From Streptomyces sp. NBS 14/10 (GTDB lineage: Bacteria; Actinomycetota; Actinomycetes; Streptomycetales; Streptomycetaceae): DNA of 64,000 nucleotides. Positions 27,616 to 36,052 of the stretch are shown here, one piece after another. Position numbers and translations under genes: made by a program. The stretch covers positions 69,899-133,898 of the forward strand of contig NZ_NCSM01000057.1 in assembly GCF_002224125.1 (NCBI RefSeq), given 5' to 3'. A model generated the notes under the pieces. That model was not told the origin of the DNA. It worked only from the letters and a program-made list of their open reading frames with translations, and did no database searches. The number at the start of each line of letters is the position of its first letter. Position 1 is the first letter of the stretch.

Positions 27616-29412
27616 TCAGAAACCGCGGGTGCGCTTGGCGGCGCGGCGGCCCGACGCCTCGGTCTCGGGCCGCGGGGCCTTCAGGAACAGGCGCGCGGCC
27701 TCGTTGCCCAGGTTCACCCCGATGGCGATGGCCAGGGCCAGCGCCGCCGCCTGGGTGAGGTGCGCGATCCCGCGGTCCAGATTGCCCTGGGCCAGCGCCA
27801 GCAGACCGAAGTACGTGGCGCTACCGGGCAGCAGCGGCCCGATCGCGGCCGTGACGTACGGCAGGGCGGACGCGTAGCGATAGCGGGACAGCATCTGCCC
27901 GAAGAGCCCCACCAGCCCGGCGGCGACCGTCGTGGCGGCGACCGCGGGGACGCCCGCGGTGTTGTGCAGCGCTCCGTAGACGACCCAGGCGACCCCGCCG
28001 TTGAGGGTCACGAACAGCACGGTGTGACGTTCCTGCTGGAGCAGGATGGAGAAGGTCAGCGCGAGCAGCATCGCCGCGACGATCTGCACCGCCGGCCGGT
28101 CCACCTGGCGCAGCGCCGCCTCCGGGTTGAGCTTCGCGTCCAGTTGGAGGCCCCCGTACAGCACGGTCAGCACGCCGCACACGATCCCGACGATCAGATA
28201 GACGACCTCCAGGAGCCGGGCCGCGGCGGTGATGTAATAGCCGGTCAGCCCGTCCTGGACGCCCGCCACCAGCGCCCGCCCGGGGATCAGTGCGAACAGC
28301 CCGCCGGTGATCACCGCGGAGGACTGCAGCCCCACCCCGGCCAGGCTGAGCGCGACGCCCATCGCGGCGGGCGGCATCGCCGCGGCCACGAACTGGTAGA
28401 ACTCCGGCAGCCCGCGCCCCGAGGCCAGCCAGGCCAGCCGGTCGCCGAGCATCGCGCCGACCGCCGCCGCGAAGAAGACCGGCCAGTCGCCGCCGACCAG
28501 CATGCTCGCCGCGCCGGCCAGCGCGCCGCCGGCCAGGGTGAGCGCCCATCCGGGGTAGGGGTGGCGGTTACGGCGGATCTCGGCGAGGCGGCGGTACGCC
28601 TCCTCCAGGGTGAAGTCCTCGCCGGAGGTGATGTCGTCGACCAGCCGGAAGACGGCGGACAGCCGGGTGTAGTCGGTGCCCCGGCGGCGTACGGTCCGGC
28701 TGGCGGTGACCGGGTCGTCGACGAGCGAGGGCTGGTAGCTGACCGACAGCAGGGTGAAGGTGACGGTCGGCTCGCAGCGGTCGAGCCCGTACGCATGCGC
28801 CACGCCGAACATCGCCGCCTCGACGTCCTCCGCCCCCTCCCCGCCCGCGAGCAGCAGTTCGCCGATGCGCAGGATCAGGTCCAGTACGCGCGGCACGGCG
28901 GGCCCCGCCTCGTCCTGCCGCTCCTGGCGCTCGGGGACCGGGCGCTCGCTGATCGGCATGCGCAGCATGGCGCGCATCCGGTCCTGCCAGGGGCCCTCAT
29001 TGGTGAGCTGGATGGCGGGGATGCCGTTGGGCGGGGTGAACGCCGGGAAGTTCGCGGCCTGGCCGTTCTGCGGGCCGGTCTTGACCCCGGCGGGCGGTAC
29101 GAAGGCCGAGCCCTCGGTGTCGGTTTCGGTGGCGGACTCGGACCGGCCGGAGCCCAGCCCCTCGGGGACGGCGAACTCGGAGGTGGGGTGGTCGTCCTCG
29201 GGTACGGGCGGCAACGGCATCCCGAGCGGCGGGGTGAAGGCGCTGTGCGCCTCGTCCGACTGCGGCTTGCGGCTCCCCGCCGCCTCCGCCTCCGGCACGC
29301 TCGCACCGCGCTGACCGCGCTGTCGTTCGGACCCCACGTCGCTTCGCTCCTCACCCGCCTCTGTGCCTGATGTGCGCCGGCCGCCATGCAGCATGGCGGC
29401 CACCGAGCCCAT
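27616..29412 (-). CDS. Threonine/serine exporter family protein (ThrE)
   Basis: 598 residues. A disordered N-terminal ~165 residues (three 'AFTPPLGMPLP'-like Pro repeats) precedes the ThrE catalytic-like cytosolic domain ('VLDLILRIGELLLAGGEGAEDVEAAMFGVAHAYGL', 'VTFTLLSVSYQPS') and about ten membrane segments in two blocks ('PGWALTLAGGALAGAASMLVGGD' through 'ALALAIAIGVNLGNEAARLFL'). Family members export L-threonine and L-serine. Convergent with ppa, sharing its terminator. Confidence 0.92.
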   Translation of the reverse strand: MGSVAAMLHGGRRTSGTEAGEERSDVGSERQRGQRGASVPEAEAAGSRKPQSDEAHSAFTPPLGMPLPPVPEDDHPTSEFAVPEGLGSGRSESATETDTEGSAFVPPAGVKTGPQNGQAANFPAFTPPNGIPAIQLTNEGPWQDRMRAMLRMPISERPVPERQERQDEAGPAVPRVLDLILRIGELLLAGGEGAEDVEAAMFGVAHAYGLDRCEPTVTFTLLSVSYQPSLVDDPVTASRTVRRRGTDYTRLSAVFRLVDDITSGEDFTLEEAYRRLAEIRRNRHPYPGWALTLAGGALAGAASMLVGGDWPVFFAAAVGAMLGDRLAWLASGRGLPEFYQFVAAAMPPAAMGVALSLAGVGLQSSAVITGGLFALIPGRALVAGVQDGLTGYYITAAARLLEVVYLIVGIVCGVLTVLYGGLQLDAKLNPEAALRQVDRPAVQIVAAMLLALTFSILLQQERHTVLFVTLNGGVAWVVYGALHNTAGVPAVAATTVAAGLVGLFGQMLSRYRYASALPYVTAAIGPLLPGSATYFGLLALAQGNLDRGIAHLTQAAALALAIAIGVNLGNEAARLFLKAPRPETEASGRRAAKRTRGF

Positions 29413-29456
29413 TGTGCGGGTCGATGGCCGCCAGCCGAAGGGTGGGGGTTGTGAGG

Positions 29457-29516
29457 TTTGTGGGTGTGGGATTTGTGCGTGCGGGGTTTGTGAATGCGGG
29501 GTTGGTGAATGCGGGG
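29457..29516. repeat. Four tandem 15-bp units after the DedA gene
   Basis: Units at 29457, 29472, 29487 and 29502, of the form TTTGTGAATGCGGGG; a more degenerate unit continues to the DedA stop at 29531. The repeats lie in the 118-bp gap between dedA and the ThrE gene. Confidence 0.9.
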
Positions 29517-29530
29517 CTGGCTGCTGGGCG

Positions 29531-30298
29531 TCAGCGCTTGGCGTGACGGCCGCGCGACGCCGGGCCCGGGGGCTGCTGCGCCTGGTAGCGCGCTTCGGGG
29601 CCGGCTCCCGGCCCGGCCGGGCCCGCCGCGGGGCCCTGGGCGCCCATCGGCTCCGCCGGGCCCGCCGCGGCCTCCTTCTTGGCCTTGCCGCGGGCGCGCA
29701 GGAACTCGATGGCGATCGGGATCACCGACAGCAGCACGATGCCGACCAGGATCAGCTCGATGTGCGCGTGGACGAAGTCGACCTTCCCCAGAGCGGCCCC
29801 GAGCAGGGTGACCCCCGAACCCCACAGCACGCCGCCGATGATGTTGAAGATGATGAAGGAGCGGTAGTTCATCCGGCTCACGCCCGCGATGATCGGCGTG
29901 AACGTGCGCACGATGGGCACGAAGCGGGCCAGGATCAGCGACTTGGGCCCGTGCTGCTCGAAGAACTCATGGGCTTTCTCCACGTTCTCCTGTTTGAAGA
30001 GCTTGGAGTCCGGGCGGCGGAAGAGCGAGGGGCCGACCTTCCGGCCGAAGAGATACCCGACCTGGTCACCGATGACCGCGGCGGCGGCGACCGCGACACA
30101 GACCAGCCACAGGTCCTGCTTGATCACGTCCGTGGTGACCAGCAGGCCCGTGGTGAACAGCAGCGAGTCGCCCGGCAGGAAGAAGCCGATGAGCAGGCCG
30201 GACTCCGCGAAGACGATCGCCATGACGCCGAGCAGGCCGAAGGTGTTGATCAGATGGTCGGGGTCCAGCCAACTGGGGCCGAGCGCGAGATTGGTCAC
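29531..30298 (-). CDS. DedA family membrane protein
   Basis: 255 residues, ~4-5 membrane segments. 'VFAESGLLIGFFLPGDSLLFTTGLL' and 'ARFVPIVRTFTPIIAGVSRMNYRSFIIFNIIGGVLWG' are the two conserved DedA/VTT motifs, including the Glu and Arg residues of the re-entrant regions. DedA proteins act as undecaprenyl-phosphate or phospholipid flippase-like transporters. The C-terminal 40 residues are Ala/Gly/Pro-rich. Confidence 0.93.
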   Translation of the reverse strand: MTNLALGPSWLDPDHLINTFGLLGVMAIVFAESGLLIGFFLPGDSLLFTTGLLVTTDVIKQDLWLVCVAVAAAAVIGDQVGYLFGRKVGPSLFRRPDSKLFKQENVEKAHEFFEQHGPKSLILARFVPIVRTFTPIIAGVSRMNYRSFIIFNIIGGVLWGSGVTLLGAALGKVDFVHAHIELILVGIVLLSVIPIAIEFLRARGKAKKEAAAGPAEPMGAQGPAAGPAGPGAGPEARYQAQQPPGPASRGRHAKR

Positions 30299-30432
30299 GG
30301 GTGACAGGCTCCTGGGTCGAGGGGTGCAGGCTCGTGCGAGGCCCGGCCGCAGGGTGGGGGCGGACAGGGTGGGGTCATCACAGTGTGCCGCCCAAAGCTA
30401 TCAACGCCGTGTGCCTTCCCTCGGTTCCCGCT

Positions 30433-30462
30433 GGCCGTACGCCCGGGGCGAGGCGTACGGCC
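30433..30462 (-). terminator. Hairpin downstream of the tipA homologue
   Basis: Perfect 11-bp stem GGCCGTACGCC/GGCGTACGGCC with an 8-nt loop, 34 nt past the tipA-like stop on the minus strand; no U-run. Confidence 0.6.
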
Positions 30463-30495
30463 TAGCCGCAGGGCGATGCGGGCACGCGGCGCGGG

Positions 30496-31254
30496 CTAGC
30501 CGTGGCGGGCGGTGTTGGCTGCGATCGCCTCGCGCAGGAATTCGGCGGCCCCGGACCGGATCGAGTCGTAGAACTCCCGGAACCGCTCGTCGGTCACATA
30601 CATCTCGCCGAGCCCCTGGTGCATCTCGAAGGTGCACTCGTAGAACCACGTGGAGATATGGCCCCGGTGCTCCTCGGCCATGTCCATCGCCCGCTCGCCC
30701 GAAGCCGGCTCGCCCTCCTCCATGAGCGCGGCGAACCGGGCGCTCCAGTCGGCGACCTCGGCCTGCATCCGCTGCCAGTCCTCCTTGGTGTACTCGGCGG
30801 CGCGCCGCTGGCTCTCGGCGTAGGTCTCGGTGCCGCCCCAGCGCTGCTCGGCCTCCTCCGCGTAGGCCTCGGGGTCTTTGTCCCCGAAGACCTCGAACTT
30901 CTCCTCCGGCGTGAGGTTGATGCCCATCTTCCGTGCCTCCATGGCGTGTTCGACGGCGGCGGCCATCTTCCGGAGCTTTTCGATCCGCTCGGTCAGCACG
31001 GCGTGCTGCCGGCGCAGATGCTCCTGCGGATCCACCTCCGGGTCGTCCAGCAGGGCCGCCACCTCGTCGAGCGGAAAGCCGAGCTCCCGGTAGAACAGGA
31101 TCTGCTGGAGCCGGTCCAGGTCGGCGTCGTCGTAACGCCGGTGCCCGGCCCGGCTGCGGGCGCTCGGGCTCAGCAGCCCGATCTCGTCGTAGTGGTGCAG
31201 CGTGCGCACCGTGACCCCGGCGAAGCCCGCCACCTGTCCCACGGAGTAGCTCAT
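30496..31254 (-). CDS. tipA: TipA-type MerR regulator (thiopeptide sensor homologue), Cys214 replaced by Gly
   Basis: 252 residues, colinear with classical TipAL. N-terminal MerR winged helix 'MSYSVGQVAGFAGVTVRTLHHYDEIGLL', coiled coil ~75-110, then the TipAS domain 'MGINLTPEEKFEVFGDKDPEAY'. Met110 (codon at 30927) has GGAGG 8 nt upstream, so the short independent TipAS form should also be made. In S. lividans TipAS, Cys207 and Cys214 lie in the antibiotic pocket and Cys214, as I recall, forms the thioether to thiostrepton. Here Cys207 is kept ('WFYECTF') but position 214 is Gly ('MHQGLGEMYV'). Divergent from a LysE-type exporter. Confidence 0.93.
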   Translation of the reverse strand: MSYSVGQVAGFAGVTVRTLHHYDEIGLLSPSARSRAGHRRYDDADLDRLQQILFYRELGFPLDEVAALLDDPEVDPQEHLRRQHAVLTERIEKLRKMAAAVEHAMEARKMGINLTPEEKFEVFGDKDPEAYAEEAEQRWGGTETYAESQRRAAEYTKEDWQRMQAEVADWSARFAALMEEGEPASGERAMDMAEEHRGHISTWFYECTFEMHQGLGEMYVTDERFREFYDSIRSGAAEFLREAIAANTARHG

Positions 31255-31289
31255 GGCCCGTCCGCTCCTTCTTCCTCGGTACGCGCTCC

Positions 31290-31320
31290 ACGGTGCGTCC
31301 TCACGCGACGTGAGGTGCAA
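31290..31320 (-). promoter_or_regulatory. ptipA-like promoter with TipA operator
   Basis: Minus strand: -35 TTGCAC (complement of 31315-31320), 19-bp spacer, -10 CACCGT (complement of 31290-31295). The spacer carries the inverted repeat CCTCACGTCGCGTGAGG (31299-31315, 7-bp arms). The overlong spacer and centred palindrome are the MerR-type activator arrangement, and the sequence nearly matches the classical ptipA as I remember it (CCTCACGTCACGTGAGG). Confidence 0.85.
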
Positions 31321-31377
31321 GTCCGTATCCCGGAAACTCGGTGGGAGGTGTCCGGGGCGGCTGGCATCCTGCCTGCT

Positions 31378-32085
31378 GTGCTGGGAATAACAGATCTTTC
31401 GACGTATCTGGCGGGTCTCGCCCTGATCATCCTGCTGCCGGGGCCGAACTCGCTCTATGTGGTCTCCGTCGCCGCCCGCAGCGGCGCGCGCACCGGCTAC
31501 CGTGCGGCGCTGGGCGTGGTGTGCGGGGACACGGCGCTGATGGTGCTGTCGGCGGGCGGGGTGGCCTCGCTGCTGCAGGCGAGCCCGACGCTCTTCGCCG
31601 TGGTGAAGTTCACCGGCGCCGGCTATCTGAGCTGGCTGGCGGTGGGCATGCTGCGCGGGGCGTGGCGGCTGTGGCGGACGCGGGGCTCCCACGGGGCGGA
31701 GGGCCTGGGCGGCCCGGACGGCCCGGCGGTGGCCGGAGCCGGGGCTGGGGCCGTGGCTGGGGCCGGAGGCGCCAAGGCGGCGGAGCGGCCGTACCGCAAG
31801 GCGCTGGTGATCAGCTTGCTGAACCCGAAGGCGATTCTGTTCTTCATTTCCTTCTTTGTGCAGTTCGTGGACCCGGACTACGCCCACCCGGTGCTGTCCT
31901 TTGTGGCGCTGGGCGCCTGGGTGCAGCTGTTCAGCCTGACGTATCTGTCGGTGCTGATCTTCACCGGCGCGCATCTGGCGGCGGCCTTCCGGCGGCGGAA
32001 GCGGCTGACCGCCGGGCTGTCGGCGGCGGCGGGCACGGCGTTCCTGGGGTTCGCGGTGAAGCTGTCGCTGAGCAGCGCGGGGTAG
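31378..32085 (+). CDS. LysE-family amino acid exporter, LeuE-like
   Basis: 235 residues from GTG 31378 ('VLGITDLSTYLAGLALIILLPGPNSLYVVSVAARSGARTGYRAALGV'). The PGPN motif and six hydrophobic segments mark the LysE/RhtB family; the start resembles LeuE-type leucine exporters. A Gly/Ala-rich loop ('AVAGAGAGAVAGAGGA') follows segment 3. It lies back-to-back with the tipA homologue, sharing a 123-bp region containing the TipA operator, so TipA may affect its expression. Confidence 0.9.
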   Translation: MLGITDLSTYLAGLALIILLPGPNSLYVVSVAARSGARTGYRAALGVVCGDTALMVLSAGGVASLLQASPTLFAVVKFTGAGYLSWLAVGMLRGAWRLWRTRGSHGAEGLGGPDGPAVAGAGAGAVAGAGGAKAAERPYRKALVISLLNPKAILFFISFFVQFVDPDYAHPVLSFVALGAWVQLFSLTYLSVLIFTGAHLAAAFRRRKRLTAGLSAAAGTAFLGFAVKLSLSSAG

Positions 32086-32222
32086 CGGCGCGGGGCCTGC
32101 GGTTCGGGGGCGGCGAGGGGATCGGGGGGAGCGGCGCGGGAACGGGATATTCGACTGATACACCCGTATTGTCACCAAGGTCAGCCGACGGCTCTCATAC
32201 GACCGAGGGGACTGGGCGGCCC

Positions 32223-33647
32223 ATGACGCTCCACACCGGCAGACACGCCAAGCGGGACGACGGCAGGCGGCGGCGCAGTGTCGCCCTCAACCCCTTCTAC
32301 GGGGCGGCCGACCCGGTCGGCGTCATGACCGACGAGGTGCCGCGCAACCGGCTGCCCGACGGCCCGATGGCGCCCCACACCGCCCATCAGCTCGTACACG
32401 ACGAGCTGATGCTGGACGTCAACGCCCGGCTCAACCTCGCCACCTTCGTCACCACCTGGATGGAGCCGCAGGGCGACCAGGTGCTGTTCGAGTGCCGCGA
32501 CAAGAACCTGATCGACAGGGACGAGTACCCGCGCACCGCCGAGCTGGAGCGACGCTGCGTCGCGATGCTGGCCCATCTGTGGCACGCCCCCGACCCGGAC
32601 TCGGTCATGGGCTGTTCCACCACCGGTTCGAGCGAGGCGTGCATGCTCGCCGGAATGGCCTTCAAGCGCCGCTGGGCCAAGCGCAACCCGGCACGCTATC
32701 CGGGGGCGGCCCGGCCCAACCTGGTCATGGGGGTCAACGTCCAGGTCTGCTGGGAGAAGTTCTGCAACTTCTGGGAGGTCGAGGCGCGCCAGGTGCCCAT
32801 GGAGGGCGACCGGTTCCACCTCGACCCCCAGGCGGCCGCCGACCTGTGCGACGAGAACACCATCGGCGTCGTCAGCGTCCTCGGGTCCACCTTCGACGGC
32901 TCGTACGAACCCGTCGCGGAGGTTTGCGCGGCACTTGACGACCTACAGGAGCGCACCGGACTGGACATCCCGGTCCATGTGGACGGCGCGTCGGGCGCGA
33001 TGGTGGCGCCCTTCCTCGATACGGACCTGGTGTGGGACTTCCGGCTGCCCCGGGTCGCCTCCATCAACACCTCCGGGCACAAGTACGGCCTGGTCTACCC
33101 CGGCGTGGGATGGGCGCTGTGGCGCACGGTCGAGAACCTTCCCGAGGAGCTCGTCTTCCGCGTCAACTATCTGGGCGGCGAACTGCCGACCTTCGCGCTG
33201 ACCTTCTCCCGGCCCGGCTCCCAGGTGGCCGCCCAGTACTACACCTTTCTACGGCTGGGGCGCGAGGGCTACCGCGCGGTGCAGCAGACCACCCGGGACG
33301 TGGCGCGTTCGCTGGCCGAGCGGATCGAGGCGCTGGGCGACTTCAGGCTGCTGACGCGCGGGGACGAACTGCCGGTCTTCGCCTTCACCACGGCCGAGGG
33401 TGTGCGGAACTTCGATGTGTTCGATGTGTCGCGGCGGCTGCGCGAACACAACTGGCTGGTGCCCGCCTACACCTTCCCGCCGAACCGGCAGGACCTGTCC
33501 GTGCTGCGGGTGGTGTGCCGCAACGGATTCACGACGGACCTATCCGACCTCTTCCTGGAGGACCTGGAGACGCTGCTGCCCGAACTGCGGAGCCAGCCGC
33601 ATCCGCTGGACCGGCCCGAGAACCTGGCCACGGCCTTCCACCACTGA
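32223..33647 (+). CDS. Glutamate decarboxylase
   Basis: 474 residues, PLP-dependent. 'SVALNPFYGAADPVG', 'LDVNARLNLATFVTTWMEPQ', 'VMGCSTTGSSEACMLAGMAFKRRW', 'IPVHVDGASGAMVAPF' (PLP-binding Asp) and 'ASINTSGHKYGLVYPGVGWALWR' (Lys) give a clear GAD alpha/beta family identity. It converts glutamate to GABA with proton consumption, usually acid response or GABA supply. No antiporter gene is adjacent, though a LysE-type exporter precedes it on the same strand (137-bp gap). Confidence 0.94.
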   Translation: MTLHTGRHAKRDDGRRRRSVALNPFYGAADPVGVMTDEVPRNRLPDGPMAPHTAHQLVHDELMLDVNARLNLATFVTTWMEPQGDQVLFECRDKNLIDRDEYPRTAELERRCVAMLAHLWHAPDPDSVMGCSTTGSSEACMLAGMAFKRRWAKRNPARYPGAARPNLVMGVNVQVCWEKFCNFWEVEARQVPMEGDRFHLDPQAAADLCDENTIGVVSVLGSTFDGSYEPVAEVCAALDDLQERTGLDIPVHVDGASGAMVAPFLDTDLVWDFRLPRVASINTSGHKYGLVYPGVGWALWRTVENLPEELVFRVNYLGGELPTFALTFSRPGSQVAAQYYTFLRLGREGYRAVQQTTRDVARSLAERIEALGDFRLLTRGDELPVFAFTTAEGVRNFDVFDVSRRLREHNWLVPAYTFPPNRQDLSVLRVVCRNGFTTDLSDLFLEDLETLLPELRSQPHPLDRPENLATAFHH

Positions 33648-33711
33648 GCCGGGGCGGGAGCCGGGCCGGATGCCGGGGCGGGGGCCGGGCCGGATGCCGG
33701 GCCGGGTGCCC

Positions 33712-33795
33712 GCCGTCGGCCCGTCCGGGGCGCGGCAGCCCGTACACGGCTCGGCCGTCGGCCCGTCCAGGGCGCGGCCATCAGCCCGTCTGCGA
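33712..33795. repeat. Imperfect 42-bp tandem duplication spanning the stop of the caspase-like unknown gene
   Basis: Units 33712-33753 and 33754-33795 both begin GCCGTCGGCCCGTCC and share the following GGGCGCGGC block; the second, differing by a few bases and a 3-bp shift, contains the stop (complement of 33781-33783). A separate GCCGGGCCGGATGCCGGG duplication at ~33659-33702 follows the gad stop. Confidence 0.75.
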
Positions 33796-35154
33796 GGTCT
33801 CCTGCAGGAACTCGGCCCTGCGCCGGACCGCCTCCAGGGCGCCGGGCCTGCGGCCGGGCACCCGTCCGCGCAGCGATATCAGGAACGGGGCGAGGGAGCC
33901 GGCCCTGGCCGAGTCCTGGACGTACTGCCACTGGTGGTGGGCCCGGTCCACCGCCCCTTCGACGTCCGGGTCGTCGGCGGCCTGGCCGTTGCCCAGCCGG
34001 GCGTCCGCCACCGACATCCACAGCTCACAGGCGCGGGCGGGATCGTCGGCGAGGCGCGCGAGGTCGGCCCGTACCTCCAGCCAGTGGATGGCCTCGCCGG
34101 AGCGCGGACCGGTCGCGCGAAGGGCCTCCTGCTCCCAGGCCGCCGCCATGGAGGCGGCCTCGCTGTGCCGCCCGGCGTGCGCGGCCTCGAAGATCGCGGC
34201 GTGCGGATCCGTCGCGGGCGCGGGTGGCAGGGTCTGTTCCCACTCGGGGGGCGGCGGCGGGGGCGGCAGCGCGGCGAAGGGTTCGGGCACCACCCCGTCC
34301 GGGAGGCGGTCCTGCGGGCGGGGCGCCGGGGCGTCGCCCTCCGCCTCCGCCTGCGCCTGCGCCTGCGTCAGGCCGTCCGCAACGCGCGTCACTATGCCGT
34401 TCGCACCGGCGGCCTGGGGCTGGTGCGGGAGGCCCGCGGGAGGGGCCGCCGGGACGTAGGCATGGACGGCGGACCCGTCGAACAGCAGCTCCGGGCCGCC
34501 GCCCAGACCCGCCTCGGCGACCGCACGCTCATGCAGCAGCGCGAACGATGCGTCCTCAGCCGCGCCCCGCAGAGCCGCGGCGAACGCCCGGCTGTAGAGC
34601 GGCGCCGCGGTCTGCCGCTTGGGCGGAGCGGGCGCGACAGAGCCGTAGAGGGTGAGCCCGGCCGTCAGCAACCGCCCGGCCTGTACGGGGTCGGACGACA
34701 GCCGCGGCCACGCCGTCTCGTCGGCCACCAGATCGACGAGCACCGTGGACCTGCCCGCCGGCCGCCGCGCGAGCTCGGCCGCCAGCCAGTGCCAGGGCAG
34801 CGCGGTGTAGCGGGCGGTCCTCGGCGTCGTACGGGCCAGCGCGAAGTGCGGCAGCCGCTGCTTGGCGTCAAAGGTGAGCTGACCGGCGAGATAGATCAAC
34901 ACCGGCCCCTCGTGGGCAGCCGCGGTCCGCAGATGCGTCAACACCGTCTGCGGATCGGCCGGATCCACCAGCTGTACGACGCTCGCCCCGCCCGCGGTCC
35001 CCAGTAACGCGGCGGGCGGTACGGCCGCGAGCTGGTGCAGTGCCCCGGCCGCGTCCATCAGCCGCTGTCTGCCACCCGGGGCGGCGGCGACGAGCAGTGC
35101 GTAACCGACCCCGCCCGTCGCCCTCGCGTCCGTGTCCCCCCTGTCGTTCACCAT
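33781..35154 (-). CDS. Unknown protein with degenerate caspase-like N-terminal domain
   Basis: 457 residues, start at 'MVNDRGDTDARATGG'. The N-terminal ~230 residues follow a caspase/EAD-like pattern: beta-strand 'YALLVAAAPGG', 'GPVLIYLAGQLTFDAKQRLPHFALARTTPRTARYTALPWHWLAAELA', and 'STVLVDLVADETAW'. In active caspase-like proteins the equivalent spots read G-H-G and D-x-C; here they read A-G-Q and D-L-V, so no catalytic dyad. The C-terminal region has TPR-like helices ('EAAHAGRHSEAASMAAAWEQEAL'). I recognise the type from other streptomycetes but know no function. Confidence 0.75.
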   Translation of the reverse strand: MVNDRGDTDARATGGVGYALLVAAAPGGRQRLMDAAGALHQLAAVPPAALLGTAGGASVVQLVDPADPQTVLTHLRTAAAHEGPVLIYLAGQLTFDAKQRLPHFALARTTPRTARYTALPWHWLAAELARRPAGRSTVLVDLVADETAWPRLSSDPVQAGRLLTAGLTLYGSVAPAPPKRQTAAPLYSRAFAAALRGAAEDASFALLHERAVAEAGLGGGPELLFDGSAVHAYVPAAPPAGLPHQPQAAGANGIVTRVADGLTQAQAQAEAEGDAPAPRPQDRLPDGVVPEPFAALPPPPPPPEWEQTLPPAPATDPHAAIFEAAHAGRHSEAASMAAAWEQEALRATGPRSGEAIHWLEVRADLARLADDPARACELWMSVADARLGNGQAADDPDVEGAVDRAHHQWQYVQDSARAGSLAPFLISLRGRVPGRRPGALEAVRRRAEFLQETSQTG

Positions 35155-35230
35155 GTCAGCACCGTATCCGGAACCACCCACGACGGGTGATGGTGTGGCT
35201 CACGCGGCATTCGGGCGTGTTGGACTCGTT

Positions 35231-36052
35231 TCAGCGGCTGAGGCGCTGGTAACGGCCCACGGCGAAGGGGAAGAAGACCGCGAGCAGCGCCAGCGGCCAG
35301 CAGACGGCGAGCAGTTGGGCGTGGTCCGCGGGCCAGGAACCGCCGTCCTGCCCCGGGCGCCCGAACAGCTCGCGGACCGCGGTGGCCGTCGCCGACATCG
35401 GGTTCCAGTCCGCGATCGCGCCGAGCCAGCCCGGCATGGACTCGGGCGAGGCGAAGACGTTCGACAGAAATCCGACCGGCCAGATCAGGACCTGCACCGC
35501 CTGCACCATCTCGGGGCGCCCGGCCACCATGGCGAGGTGGATACCGAGCCACAGCATGGAAAAGCGCAGCAGGAGCAGCAGCCCGACCGCGGCCACCGCC
35601 TCCCCGGGACCGCCGTGCCAGCGCCAGCCCATCGCGTACCCGGTCCCGATGAGGATCAGCAGACCCAGCGCCGACTGCAGCATGTCCAGGACGCTGCGGC
35701 CGACCAGCACCGCCGAGGGGGCGATCGGCATGGACCGGAAGCGGTCGATGACGCCTTTGTTGAGGTCCTGGGTGACGGCGATCATCGTGGACTCGAGGCC
35801 GAACGCCATGGTCAGCGTCAGCATGCCCGGCACCAGATACTCCTTGTAGTCGCCACCGCCCGGGACGGTCATACCGCCGCCGAGGAAGTAGGCGAACATC
35901 AGCAGCAGCATCACCGGGAAGACCAGGCCGACCGCCAACTGAGCGGGCTGCCGCGCCCAGTGGGCGAGGCCGCGCCGGGTCATGGTCCATGAGTCGGTGG
36001 CCGCCCGGCCGAGGCGGCTCCGGGCGGCCGCGGGGTATGTCGCGGTGGTCAT
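35231..36052 (-). CDS. ABC-2 type exporter permease (DrrB-like)
   Basis: 273 residues with six hydrophobic segments typical of ABC2_membrane proteins ('[32 protein letters not shown]', '[28 protein letters not shown]', '[45 protein letters not shown]'). The DrrB daunorubicin-resistance subfamily is the closest I recognise. Start ATG overlaps the ATPase stop by 4 bp. The substrate is unknown; likely a lipophilic toxin or natural product. Confidence 0.92.
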   Translation of the reverse strand: MTTATYPAAARSRLGRAATDSWTMTRRGLAHWARQPAQLAVGLVFPVMLLLMFAYFLGGGMTVPGGGDYKEYLVPGMLTLTMAFGLESTMIAVTQDLNKGVIDRFRSMPIAPSAVLVGRSVLDMLQSALGLLILIGTGYAMGWRWHGGPGEAVAAVGLLLLLRFSMLWLGIHLAMVAGRPEMVQAVQVLIWPVGFLSNVFASPESMPGWLGAIADWNPMSATATAVRELFGRPGQDGGSWPADHAQLLAVCWPLALLAVFFPFAVGRYQRLSR

